A stretch of 64,000 bases of DNA from Evernia prunastri (taxonomy: Eukaryota; Ascomycota; Lecanoromycetes; Lecanorales; Parmeliaceae). A model generated the notes under the pieces. The model was given only the letters and a program-made list of their open reading frames with translations, was not told the origin of the DNA and ran no database searches. Both the position numbers and the translations under genes were made by a program. Below are positions 21,231 to 31,486 of the stretch, piece after piece (position 1 is the first letter of the stretch; each line of letters opens with the position of its first letter). The stretch is taken from contig NKYR01000008.1 in the NCBI GenBank assembly GCA_003184365.1, forward strand, positions 434,001 through 498,000. The letters are read 5' to 3'.

Positions 21231-22779
21231 TCATCGCTCTTTAGGCGCCATTTCTTGTTGCCCTTTCGTTCCTTCCACTTCTTCTTTCGGGCTCAACGCA
21301 ACCTCCATGGCCTGCTCCAACTTTTCCAGCCCTTCTTCAATCTCCGCCTCACTGATTATCAAAGGCGGCACAAATCTGAGCGTGTTCGTTCCACACGTGA
21401 TGATGAGCAAACCCCTCTCCCTCGCCGCCGTCACGATCGGCGTCGGGTCCTGCGTCAGCTGCAGCCCGAGAATCAACCCTCGGCCCCGGACCTCCCTGAT
21501 CACCCCCGGAAAGCGCTTCCGCAACCTCTCGAACCCCGTCCGGAACACCTGCTCCTTCTCCGTCACGCCCCGCTGCAGTTCCGTTTCCGACAGCCGCGAG
21601 AAGACGTAGTGCGCCAACCGGCACGCCAGCGGGTTCCCGCCGAACGTCGTGCCGTGGTCCCCCGTCACGACGCATTCGGCCACTTCCTCCGTGACCATCG
21701 TGGCCCCGATGGGGAACCCGTTGCCCAGCGCTTTCGCCGTGGTGAGGATGTCCGGGTGTGCGGATCCGGGGAGGCTCTGGTGCGCCCACAGCTGCCCCGT
21801 GCGCGAGAGCCCGCACTGGATCTCGTCGTAGATGAGCACGGCGCCGACTTCGTCGCAGCGGTCCCGCAGGGCTTGGAGGAAGGAGGGCGTGGCCACGTTG
21901 ACCCCGCCTTCGCCTTGGATGGGCTCGACGATCACCCCGCAGGTCTTCTCCGTGACGAGGTCCCGGAGGCCGGCTTCGTCGTTGTAGGTGCCGTAGATGA
22001 AGCCGGGGATCATGGGGCTGAAGGGTTTCTGGTATTTGGGGTTCGGCGTCGCGGACAGGCTGCCCATGGTCCGCCCGTGGAAGGAATTGTGGAAGCTGAC
22101 GACCTCGTGCTGCGCCCCGGACGGCTGCCGCACCTTGCCGACCTTCCGGGCGAACTTGATGGCGGCTTCGTTGGCCTCGGAGCCGGAGTTGCAGACGAAG
22201 ACCTTGGACGCGTCGGACATGGCGCCTGCGGCGCGCGTCTTCTGCACCATGAGCTGCGAGAGGGCGCCGGTCCAGGGGTTGTGGTACAGGTTGGAAGTGT
22301 GGATCAGCGTCCGCGCCTGCTGCCCGATCAGTTTCGCCATCTCGGCGTCGCAGTGGCCCAGCGCGTTGACGGCGATGCCCGCGGTGAAGTCGAGGTATTT
22401 CCGGTTCTCGACGTCCCAGAGGTAGCAGCCTTCGCCCCTGACCATCATGGGCGGGGGGCGGACGTAGGTCGCGACCATGTACTGGGCGTGCTCGCCGACG
22501 ATGGCGGCGGTTTGCGAATCGCGAGGTGGGTCGGGGTTCGGGAGGGAGGCTTCGTGCTGCGATTCAGTTAGTTGGGCTGTTATGTACGGAGCGGGGAGGG
22601 GGGGCTTGAGAGATGGGGCGAGGTACGGAGAAGTCGTTCTTGGTCCTTTCCGGTTGACTTTCAGTGGGGACGGCCATGGCGGAGGCATTGCGTCTCGAGA
22701 GGACTGATTCGTGTGTAAATGCCCTGGCGAGGCTATTGCAGACCCCTCCTGATCGCCGAACGGCGAGACGCAATGCCAT
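21231..22779 (-). CDS. ARG8: acetylornithine aminotransferase, mitochondrial
   Basis: A PLP-dependent class III aminotransferase that converts N-acetylglutamate semialdehyde to N2-acetylornithine in mitochondrial arginine synthesis. Two exons (22779-22627 and 22556-21231) give 492 residues. The 70-nt intron has a textbook ACTAAC branch point and joins the presequence MALRLAVRRSGG (basic, no acidic residues) to the enzyme. Core motifs are GEGCYLWDVENRKYLDF, NSGSEANEAAIKFARK, SFHNSFHGRTMGSLSAT, the PLP-phosphate and cofactor region VIVEPIQGEGGV, LIYDEIQCGLSRTG, and TTAKALGNGFPIGA containing the Schiff-base lysine. An upstream in-frame ATG at 22869 would add 30 residues and is less likely. It shares its promoter region with SDHAF4. 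Confidence 0.95.
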
Positions 22780-23056
22780 GACTAGATGATGTGCAGGAGT
22801 CAAGACATGAGATGGGGAAGGAGAGGCTATGGAAAAATTTTGACTAGAAAAAAGGAATCGCAATTTCATAGGGCTGAGGTGGGACTTCTTGGATAAACAA
22901 ATCTTGGCGCGCTAAGCGTCATGCCCAAGATCAAATTTCGCCGCTCAAATTAATCTATTATCTTCAACGTCTTTTTTTGCCACGATACCAGTTACATACC
23001 TTAGTTTCTACCGTTTGTATATTATCTATCCTCAGGACCTTTCGAAACAGAACGCA
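22780..23056. promoter_or_regulatory. shared divergent promoter ARG8 / SDHAF4
   Basis: A 277-bp region between the start codons of two mitochondrial-protein genes that are transcribed away from each other. I see no clear TATA element; the AT-rich middle is at 22935-22985. Co-regulation is possible but not shown by the sequence. Confidence 0.5.
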
Positions 23057-23560
23057 ATGCAGTCAGCTCGTCCACTTGCTTTTCGGTCTCAGCTCACCCG
23101 ACGTCTCTTTTCATCAGGCCCCTCTCTTCGCGTCGCCCCTCCGTTCGCCTCGGGTCCAGCACCTCCCCGTTTACCCAAAGAGGATCAGGAGCTGTACGAG
23201 CAGTTGCAACGTTCTTCGACCGGTGCATTCAGTACGCGGAAGCCAACAGTCGTCATCAATCAATCCCCAGCTGCCACTTCGGAAGTTCCCAAACGATCGA
23301 GGCCGCAGATAAACCAATCGCCGCATACTGCACCAGCCGCTGAACCTTCGACGGAACAGAAGCTTGAGAACATCAATGCGAAGGTGGAGGCGAGAGGTAA
23401 CGGGGAAGAGTTGCATCCGGATGTGAGAAGGGGGGTCTCGCCCGAGTTCGAGGGAGAGAGGAATCCGAAGACGGGCGAGACGGGAGGACCGAAGAATGAG
23501 CCGCTGAGGTGGGGTGGAGGGGTGGATTGGAGCTATAATGGCAGGGTCACGGATTTCTGA
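23057..23560 (+). CDS. SDHAF4: succinate dehydrogenase assembly factor 4 (SDHAF4/Sdh8)
   Basis: A small mitochondrial matrix chaperone that binds the FAD-loaded Sdh1 subunit before complex II is assembled. It is a single exon of 167 residues. The N-terminus is a typical presequence (MQSARPLAFRSQLTRRLF, basic and Ser-rich). The middle is low-complexity. The C-terminal hallmark is GERNPKTGETGGPKNEPLRW ending in DWSYNGRVTDF, the conserved DUF1674 tail, in which the terminal DF is nearly invariant. The start at 23057 is the first ATG of the frame and gives the presequence. Fungal members are longer than animal ones because of the linker seen here. Confidence 0.93.
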   Translation: MQSARPLAFRSQLTRRLFSSGPSLRVAPPFASGPAPPRLPKEDQELYEQLQRSSTGAFSTRKPTVVINQSPAATSEVPKRSRPQINQSPHTAPAAEPSTEQKLENINAKVEARGNGEELHPDVRRGVSPEFEGERNPKTGETGGPKNEPLRWGGGVDWSYNGRVTDF

Positions 23561-24006
23561 TACAGAACTGTTCTGTCGGTCACGGCGCGTGGCTTGCAGG
23601 GCGATTGGAGTCATAGTCCCGTGGAATTACGGATTGCAATGAGCAGGGAGGGCACCAAAAGGGCATTGAATTTGCGAAAGCGGTTTTTGGGCAAGACTTG
23701 TCTGCTACGAGCCCTAAAGCTAGATATGATACATCAGGCATTTCGCGCGGAGCCTTCTAGTCTCATAGATGAATTCCGAAGTCTGAGTGTGGAAATCATG
23801 TAATAGAATCAATGGCGATTCTATGACAGAATCAGATTACATTGACCGTAGAACAGACAATTGCTGGTCGTGAAGAAGTGGCGAAAATTGATAGTGGATT
23901 CGCGCGCGAATAAATGCCTGAGTCATTCTTTTAGACCGAGTCCACATAGACAAAGACCTGCCCCTGGCCTCTCTTATCATAGATTTCTTTTTTGCTAGGT
24001 TACACC
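23561..24006. other. intergenic SDHAF4-TRP5
   Basis: The TRP5 promoter lies here. I see no gene; a short frame at 23594-23803 has no family resemblance. Confidence 0.6.
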
Positions 24007-26392
24007 ATGGATCACATCAAAGAGACGTTTGCGCAATGCAAGAGGGAAAAGCGCTCTGCGCTGGTCACATACGTGACCGCAGGCTATCCTACGGCAGATG
24101 AAACGGTAGACATACTACTAGGAATGGAGGCAGGTGGCGCTGGTAAATACCAATACAGAGGCATAGTATTACAACTGCTAATCGTGTTACAGACCTCATT
24201 GAACTCGGTCTTCCTTTCACAGATCCCATTGCAGATGGTCCTACAATACAAAGGTCAAATACTCAGGCGTTGAAGAATGGCATTACGGTCGAGTCGACGC
24301 TGGAGACGGTACGGAAAGCAAGAAGAAAGGGGCTACGGGCACCAGTACTGTTTATGGGCTATTACAATCCTTTGCTGAGCTATGGGGAGGAGCGAATACT
24401 GAAGGATGCGAAAGAGGCTGGGGTCAATGGGTTCATTGTGGTTGACTTGCCACCAGAGGAGGCTGTTAGATTCAGGAACTTTTGCACAAAAGGAGGGTGA
24501 GCTCTGGCTTCCATTGCTAGACACAGGGCCGTACTGACTTGGGCTATTTTTAGTCTATCATACATACCGCTCATTGCACCAGCAACCTCAGAAGAACGCA
24601 TGAAGCTACTATGCAAGATCGCCGACTCCTTCATATACGTCGTCTCACGGATGGGTGTGACTGGTGCCACAGGGAAACTTAGCACAGGCATCCAAGATCT
24701 TGTTGATCGCGTTCACAGATATTCGAACAATGTACCAGCGGCCGTTGGATTCGGTGTCAGCACAAGGCAGCACTTTCTGGATGTGGGAGCAGTAGCTGAG
24801 GGTGTGGTTATTGGAAGTCAAATTGTTACGACGTTAGCCAATGCTCCTGCCGGTCAGGGTGCTCAAAAAGTGGAGGAATACTGTTCCGAAATTACTGGTC
24901 GAAAAGTTGGGAAGCATACGGTCACGAATGGAGTCCAAAAGACAATGGAGGAGGAGCAGTCACGAGTCAATGGAAATCAGAAAATGGAAAATGGCCACGG
25001 GGACAATGAGGAGCCAGTACATGTAGACGAGGTCATCAAGCCGGGACAAAATGGTAGCGGACCTGGCTTAGCAACCCAGCTCGAAGCTCTGAATACAGAT
25101 GGTGGCGATAATGCAGCTATTCCATCACGGTTTGGCGAATTCGGCGGCCAGTATGTGCCCGAGTCGCTGATGGATTGCCTAGCGGAACTTGAAGAAGGCT
25201 TCAACAAAGCAAGAGATGATCCTAAATTCTGGGAAGAATATCGCTCATACTATTCATACATTGGCCGACCTGGCCAGCTTCATCTCGCTGAGAGATTAAC
25301 AGCCCATGCCGGCGGCGCAAACATCTGGCTCAAACGAGAAGATCTGAATCACACTGGAAGTCACAAGATCAATAACGCCTTGGGCCAGATCCTGGTGGCT
25401 AGAAGGTTGGGCAAAACCGAAATAATTGCAGAGACAGGAGCTGGTCAGCACGGTGTCGCCACCGCTACTGTTTGTGCTAAGTTCGGCATGAAATGCACCA
25501 TCTATATGGGTGCAGAAGATGTTCGGAGACAGGCACTGAATGTGTTTCGGATAAAGCTGCTCGGTGCCAAGGTGGTGGCGGTCGAGGCTGGGGCAAGGAC
25601 GCTCCGCGATGCAGTCAACGAAGCAATGCGGGCTTGGGTTGTCGATCTATCAACCACTCACTACCTCATCGGCTCGGCCATTGGTCCTCATCCTTTCCCT
25701 ACTATCGTTCGCACGTTCCAATCGGTCATCGGTAATGAAACGAAGGAGCAGATGCAGAAACTGACGGGGAAGCTTCCAGACGCCGTAGTCGCATGTGTAG
25801 GTGGTGGCAGTAATGCATCGGGCATGTTCTACCCTTTCGCGGATGATCCAAGTGTAAAGCTTCTAGGCGTCGAAGCTGGCGGTGACGGTCTGGACACGGA
25901 TAGGCACAGCGCTACTTTGACGGGAGGCAGCAAGGGCGTCTTACACGGTGTAAGAACCTATGTCCTCCAGAACAAGCACGGCCAGATCTCAGACACCCAC
26001 TCCGTCTCCGCAGGCCTCGACTACCCCGGCGTCGGCCCGGAACTGAGTTCCTGGAAAGACAACGAACGGGCGAAATTCGTCGCCGCTACTGACGCCGAGG
26101 CTTTTGTCGGATTCAAACTCTTGTCGGAGCTCGAAGGTATCATCCCGGCGCTGGAAACGGCGCATGCGGTTTGGGGTGCGGTGGAGTTGGCGAAGGAGAT
26201 GGGGAAGGGTAAAGATGTCGTGCTTTGTTTGAGCGGGAGGGGCGATAAGGATGTGCAGAGTGTGGCGGACGAATTGCCGAAGATTGGGCCGAAGATTGGG
26301 TGGGATCTGAGATGTAAGTTGGTCTTTCTGTTCCCTCTAAGCGTGCGTCGATGGTGGATCTCGTGGCTAACGGCTTCCGTCTGCTAGTTTGA
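24007..26392 (+). CDS. TRP5: tryptophan synthase, fused alpha and beta domains
   Basis: The bifunctional enzyme for the last two steps of tryptophan synthesis: the alpha domain cleaves indole-3-glycerol phosphate and the beta domain joins indole to serine using PLP. Four exons (24007-24142, 24193-24496, 24554-26313, 26388-26392) give 734 residues. The alpha domain shows LVTYVTAGYPT, the catalytic region LIELGLPFTDPIADGPTIQ (Glu and Asp present), GYYNPLLSYG and a GFGVS phosphate loop. A hydrophilic linker of about 70 residues (Asn/Glu/Gly-rich) precedes the beta domain RFGEFGGQYVPE, with HTGSHKINNALGQ containing the PLP lysine, ETGAGQHGVATA and CVGGGSNASGMFYPF. The last intron splits the final Phe codon, so the last coding exon is 5 nt long. 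The ATG at 24007 is preferred over an upstream non-ATG frame. Confidence 0.96.
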
Positions 26393-27342
26393 GCACGAGT
26401 TGCCAATTTCCTTCGTTTGAAAAAGCATCCCCCTTTGATAAAGAACAAAACTTTCAAGCCAGGCGGTTAGCGATCTGGTAGGGGGCTTCCATATCTGATC
26501 GACCAAAATTAGAAGAGTGCTACAATGCGAGAGGTGTCACACCATGAAACCAATGATTTTTTCTCTGTGTGTGTGTGTAATCAAACCCACGTTGCGTTCT
26601 GGAGGTAAGAAGCAAAAAGCAACAACGTACGCCCTGTGCAATCAGAGCGTGGGGAATAAGGCAACCTGATAACAGCTCCTTGTCATTGTCATTGAGGAGG
26701 ACGGTATGTATAGACACCCAGCACTCGATATATCTTCTGCGTTGTGGCCGCGAATAGCCGCGATAATGATTCGGGCACGGGTTTCGCACTCACTGGGGCT
26801 CGGTGGTGCGGAGTGCCTGTTAGCAAAGAAGGGAGTTCTTCATTGTTATTGGGGAGTGGGAGGTATGGGCGGAGGGAGAGGAAAGGGGGAAAGGCGGAGG
26901 CGGTGGTGGATTGGGGTTCGGAATGAGTTGTGCTCGTTTTGAGAATGTGTGGGATCGCGATGTGTGTTATATCTAAAGGATGAAGGGTTTAAGCTTGTTT
27001 TTCTGGTTCGTTTCTGTGTTTTGTACGATATGCGTAAGGTGGTGTGTGTACTAGTATGGAGGATTGTTTGATGTGAGCACATCAAACCCCCCCNNNNCCC
27101 CCCCCGCTCTGTCCCCTCCCCTGAGATTGGAAGCCCTTCCAAGTGTGTTCCTCAAAACACCTTGTCCGTTACGTGCGGTATGTTCCCTGAACAGAAGTAT
27201 CCGCTCTCACTCAAGCCTCAGATGTGCCATTATCAGATGAGTCCGCATTTTCACGTGGACGAAGGGTAACCTTGTTTTCCCCCCCTCGTCCCTTACCCCC
27301 TCCCTCCTTGTCTCCTCCCTCTTTGTGTCTCGAATCCTCTGC
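26393..27342. other. intergenic region with an N-run
   Basis: No gene is seen. It holds a TG dinucleotide run near 26563-26577, a G-rich stretch (26850-26910), and a 4-base N-run at 27094-27097 flanked on both sides by C homopolymers, which marks an unresolved assembly position. Confidence 0.7.
27094..27097. other. ambiguous bases inside a C homopolymer
   Basis: Four N characters between C7 and C8 runs. The true length is unknown. It lies outside any coding region I can support. Confidence 0.95.
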
Positions 27343-28341
27343 TCAACCACCATTCAAAGCCAGAAACGCATCGCGGATTTGCCTCTCGATCCACACATCC
27401 GGCGCCAGTATCTTGAAATCAGCCGGCATCCGATGCGCAAACGGTATCAAGCGTCGCACCAGATACACGCCCAGATATAGCCCGCTGGGGTCGTACGCCT
27501 CGGTGAAGTCGAGAGTCAGGTGTCGGAGGTTGAGCATGGCGACGCGGTCGAACTTGTCCTGCCAGATGTGGATGAGCTGCTGTTGGATGTTGTCGTAGCG
27601 CTGCGCTCGGATCATGCGGGCTATGTTTTGCTGTGCGGCTTGGACTTGGTTGGGAGCGCTGCTGCTGCTGCTGGTAGGGATGGTGGAGGAGGAAGGGGCG
27701 AAGGGGCCGGAATGGTCAGGGCTTGAACAGGGGGATGAAGGGCTCTGCTCGGCGAGGCGTTGCCATTCGGAGAGGTCGGGCGTATCCGCGTTGCTGAAGC
27801 TAAGCTCCACGCACCGGATCCGGAGGGCGGCTTTGTTGGGGGTCTGGAGCGAGAAGTCGGTGGTGGTTTCGTTGTACGGTTTCTCGGTCATGAATCGCAT
27901 CGTCTGGTTGAGGGGGCCTTTGCTGACGACCCATGTGTTCCTGGTCCAGTACAGGTCGTGGAATTTGCGATAGTGCTCTTTGTCCAGGGCTAGGAAGATG
28001 TTCATGATGGGGGGGTCCTTGTGGGGACGGACCCTTCGGGGCCCAAAGGCTTCCTCGAAAACCATGTTCATTATAATCTGGCAGATCTCGGCAGGTATGC
28101 GCTTCATCTGTTCTTGAAACACCCTACACGCTTCGGCAGCGAGGTAGGCATCGTCTCCAAGGCCAGCGAAGAATTGGTGGCCCAACGGCTTGCACTTGGG
28201 GCTAAGAGGCGCTCCGGCCGCTCTGTGCTTGAGAGAGGCGATGGAATCTTGTGACAGATCCGGCGCACATTGTTCCAGAAGTCCGTTCCCATCGTCATGC
28301 ATACCCTTCGAGCGTACCCGGTTCGTCTGAGACGAAGACAT
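27343..28341 (-). CDS. fungal F-box-like family protein, copy A
   Basis: A single-exon protein of 332 residues. An F-box-like start, RIPAEICQIIMNMVFEEAF, lies about residue 80 and is followed by GPRRVRP. A Ser/Pro-rich low-complexity stretch at about 200-235 (PSSPCSSPDHSG) interrupts the protein. The C-terminal half ends with HIWQDKFDRVAMLNLRHLTL and DFTEAYDPSGLYLG. The same pattern is in the gene at 41824-42959 (F.PRRI, QIWLRKLDHLLSLKLDELVL, DFKDAYGPDGEFVG), so the two are paralogues of a fungal family. F-box proteins normally hand targets to SCF ubiquitin ligases; whether this degenerate motif does so is unknown. The start at 28341 is the first ATG and could be early. Confidence 0.75.
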   Translation of the reverse strand: MSSSQTNRVRSKGMHDDGNGLLEQCAPDLSQDSIASLKHRAAGAPLSPKCKPLGHQFFAGLGDDAYLAAEACRVFQEQMKRIPAEICQIIMNMVFEEAFGPRRVRPHKDPPIMNIFLALDKEHYRKFHDLYWTRNTWVVSKGPLNQTMRFMTEKPYNETTTDFSLQTPNKAALRIRCVELSFSNADTPDLSEWQRLAEQSPSSPCSSPDHSGPFAPSSSTIPTSSSSSAPNQVQAAQQNIARMIRAQRYDNIQQQLIHIWQDKFDRVAMLNLRHLTLDFTEAYDPSGLYLGVYLVRRLIPFAHRMPADFKILAPDVWIERQIRDAFLALNGG

Positions 28342-31300
28342 TGAGGGAAGTGTCTAACGCCAGGTCCCAATTCTTCGAAGGTACAAAATCCTTCGATGCT
28401 GTGATGCGTGGATGTTATAAGCGGCTATTCGGCGCAGGATCTGGACTTTTCCTTGAGATGCCTGTTACTGGAATGCCTTGGGGTCAAGCCAGAGTACGAA
28501 GGCTGCCACAATTCTCTGCCTCTTGTAGCGTCAGTCGAGAAATCACGGTTCTCTTCTTCTTCTTCTTGCTGTCCGGGTGTGTGCATTGAGTAGCTGTCGG
28601 AGCGCTCGAAGAGACCGTCGACAAGGAACATTACTTCCGTTATGGAATGAAGAGACACGGACGTAGGATAATGGGCCTGATACTCTTCGATCTGGTGAAC
28701 CCGAGACTATTTAGACTATCGTTAGCGTAGGGCATCCGAAGCTTTGGTATTACTCCGCCTACTTGAAGAACTGTAAATGTAGGCAGGACTAAGTAGAGTT
28801 TATTCAAGAAAAAACCTGTTTGACCGTCATTCCGCTGACAGGGCCTGGCCCTCGGCCAACGCTGCGCGAGTTTAGGAGAGTCTTTAGATACTATCGAGGT
28901 CTCTGCGGGGTTGTTCGGCGGGCTGTTCTGCATGGCGGAGACCATAGAGGAGGCAGTGAGTCGTCTCATCGAATAAAACGGTCTATCGTTGAGGTTGTTG
29001 ACTGTACGTTGGAAGGCTACTGATCGGTGGCGCTACGCTCGGTGAACTCACTAGGCGAGGGTGCGTGCTTTGCACGAAGATGCCAATATGTAGAAAAGCT
29101 TTAGCTTTGATCTCGCCAATAAGGCGGATGAAGTCGTTGAGGCTGCAGCCAGCGCACTGATCGTGGGGATGACATTTTTGAGGCTGCAGGAAGCTCGGCG
29201 ACCGGTGGAAGTGTGCCTGCCCAATTCGCTAGAGATCTCGCCGAAATCGCAGGAGGCTGTTGTTGGAAAGGCCTCGACTTCGTTATTGGAGCGGATTTAG
29301 GTTTCGACCTCTGGAGGCTGCAGGCAGTCAGCAGATCGAGAACATGCTCGTCGAATGGTATGAGGAATTGACCGATAATGCAGTAAGCTGGTGAGAGATT
29401 TTGGGTTTCGCGATGGAATAGGACTAGGGCCCTGTCACTGAATCTTTTTCGGTAGCGATGAAGCTGATTGTATGCGGCGATACCAAACTCATACCCCCTC
29501 TGAATTCGTGATGCTCGCATTAGTTGACAGGGTGGTCAAGAAGCTACCGTACCAACAAACCTTTAGAGGATTTTACCGCGCCTTGTCTGACCTCTTTCGT
29601 CCCCAGCTTATCCGCGGATATTTCACATGGAAACGCTCGGCATTCAAACAGTCAGCCAAAACATAAACACCTTTGAAGCTACGAGAAAGTGCTTCGAATG
29701 ATGTGTGTAGTGGATAGGGACAGGATCCGCCATAGCTTAAGCAGCCTCGATTTCTGAAATTGAGATCATCATAACATTAAGACCACAGAGTGGTGATATT
29801 GCCATTCTTCTAGCTCTAGATACGATACACTTCCGGGGAAGAATAGGTGAATTTTTGAAAGGGCTCTGGCTGCGTGAAGTTGGAAGTCAAGGCTGGATGT
29901 TGGTCCACTCGGCATGTGATCTTCACACAGCAAATCATGGGGAGGAGCAGACATGGAGGTATTGTGCTAATTGGTGTTAGGAAGGTGGATGAGAGAAGTG
30001 AACGGTGATTGAAGGGATGCAGAGAGTGTTTATGCAAGTGCGGTTTAGGGTCGCTGGGCTTTGCTTTTTACTGCGTTAAAAGAGCAGAGACCATATTCTT
30101 TTTGCGGACGAAGCACAGCTGAAAAAGCTGGAGAATGATGGTAGCAAGAGGTCAGTGCTATTATAGGCATAAGCCGCTTGAGAGAGTAAAAACGCATAAG
30201 CTCGCGAGGCCATGGTGCTTATTTCTTGGGACCCTGTAGCGGAGTGTACGTACCTATGTACGCGTCTATCGATTGGTGCACTCAAGCATTCAATAGTCCC
30301 GATAGTAGGAGTCTAAACACCTATGCGCTGACCGAATATAGTCACGTGGCTTCACATCCTGTAATTGCGGTTTAGTTGCATGTAGTCTCATTATGGTAGA
30401 TAGGTGGGTACCTAGGTAGGCGTTCAGCTTTCATGGACCACAGACGGCATCTTTGGTGAAGCTCAACGAGCGATGCCAGTCTCACGAGTCCGAGTATGGT
30501 GATTTCTCCTAGGCCGTGACGGAAGGTATAAGAACGATAAATTAGGGAGTTGTAATGCAGACTTGATCCTTTATGACTTATGAGGCATGGTCCGTGCATG
30601 CTTCAATCCTTCATAATTCATCTGGCCTATCCCCTTCAACCATACAGATAGTGCGGCAGAAGGTATGCAGAAGGTATGCAGAAGGTATGCAGAAAATATG
30701 CAGGAGAAATGCAGAAGGGTTGCACATCGGAAAAGCTAGCAACACCAACGCTAGTCTCTATATGTACCAAAAACCCTGGGTCCTAAAGCCTTACACGCTC
30801 CATCAAAGGTGAAAGCTCGCAGCGAAGTATCGCCGCGGAGTCGAAGAGGGCACCTCTGATCGTAGACTAGGCTGCGTTGAGTGTGTCGAGTGCTTCTGAT
30901 CGATGGTTTGGGGCATGTTTGTGGCATCTGTCCACGCGGGGCGTTGTCCGATATCTTGGCGTGGAAATTCTTGGCGTCCAGCAAACGCTTCGCATCAAGT
31001 CTGGTTTCCCTTTCAGCTGCGCTGTACAACTACTATCACAAGTTCAACGGACACAAGAGAGACACGGAGTTGCTGTCTTCCCTCGTATCTTCGCAAGGAG
31101 GACACCAGATTGGTAATGACTAAGCTCGAGCGAGATCCTTGTGGCCAACTATTTACCTACGAAATCAATCCATGTACAACTATTCAGGATGTAGACCCGT
31201 CCAACAGCCTTCCTATGAATCCAGATCATCATCGATCACGCGACTTCCTCTCTGTTCATCGACTCGATTGTCTGGAAAACCATGTGTTCTACTACACGTC

Positions 31301-31486
31301 TTTGCCCACAGGTCTTGCTAGGAGATCAGAAATCGGAAATGCTCTGATCTCCTCCTATGAGGGTCGTATCTTGAAGCGAGAAGTTGTCTGCTGACCTGAC
31401 CTGGGGTGTCACGGTGAGAAATAGATTGCCATGATCCCCTACAGCCGGTGGTCAGCCTCCTTCATTTTCTGAATATATAATTATCA
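28342..31486. other. 3.1-kb gene-poor region with decayed-looking frames
   Basis: I can support no gene. The + strand is open in fragments, for example 28870-28970 and 29100-29270, and reads like weak coding sequence broken by stops. The word GAGGCTGCAG recurs at 29138, 29181 and 29322. An 11-bp tandem repeat lies at 30656-30723. Two overlapping frames at 30880-31394 compete with each other and neither matches a known family. The region could hold old pseudogenes. Confidence 0.55.
30656..30723. repeat. 11-bp tandem repeat (GCAGAAGGTAT)
   Basis: Six consecutive units of 11 bp. The first three are identical (30656-30688); the next three diverge at two to four positions each (30689-30721). No gene spans it with confidence. 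Because 11 is not a multiple of three it would cycle through frames if translated. Confidence 0.92.

Noticed and set aside
21255..22571. 438-codon + strand open frame antisense to ARG8
   Set aside because: It is the mirror of a GC-rich, well-conserved aminotransferase exon. Its Arg/Gly/Val-rich composition is typical of such shadows.
22564..22869. Separate small gene upstream of ARG8
   Set aside because: The frame is the first exon of ARG8: it carries the mitochondrial presequence and joins to the enzyme by a 70-nt intron.
30881..31394. Two overlapping + strand frames of 80 and 163 codons
   Set aside because: They conflict with each other and neither shows known motifs. They may be remnants, but that cannot be supported.
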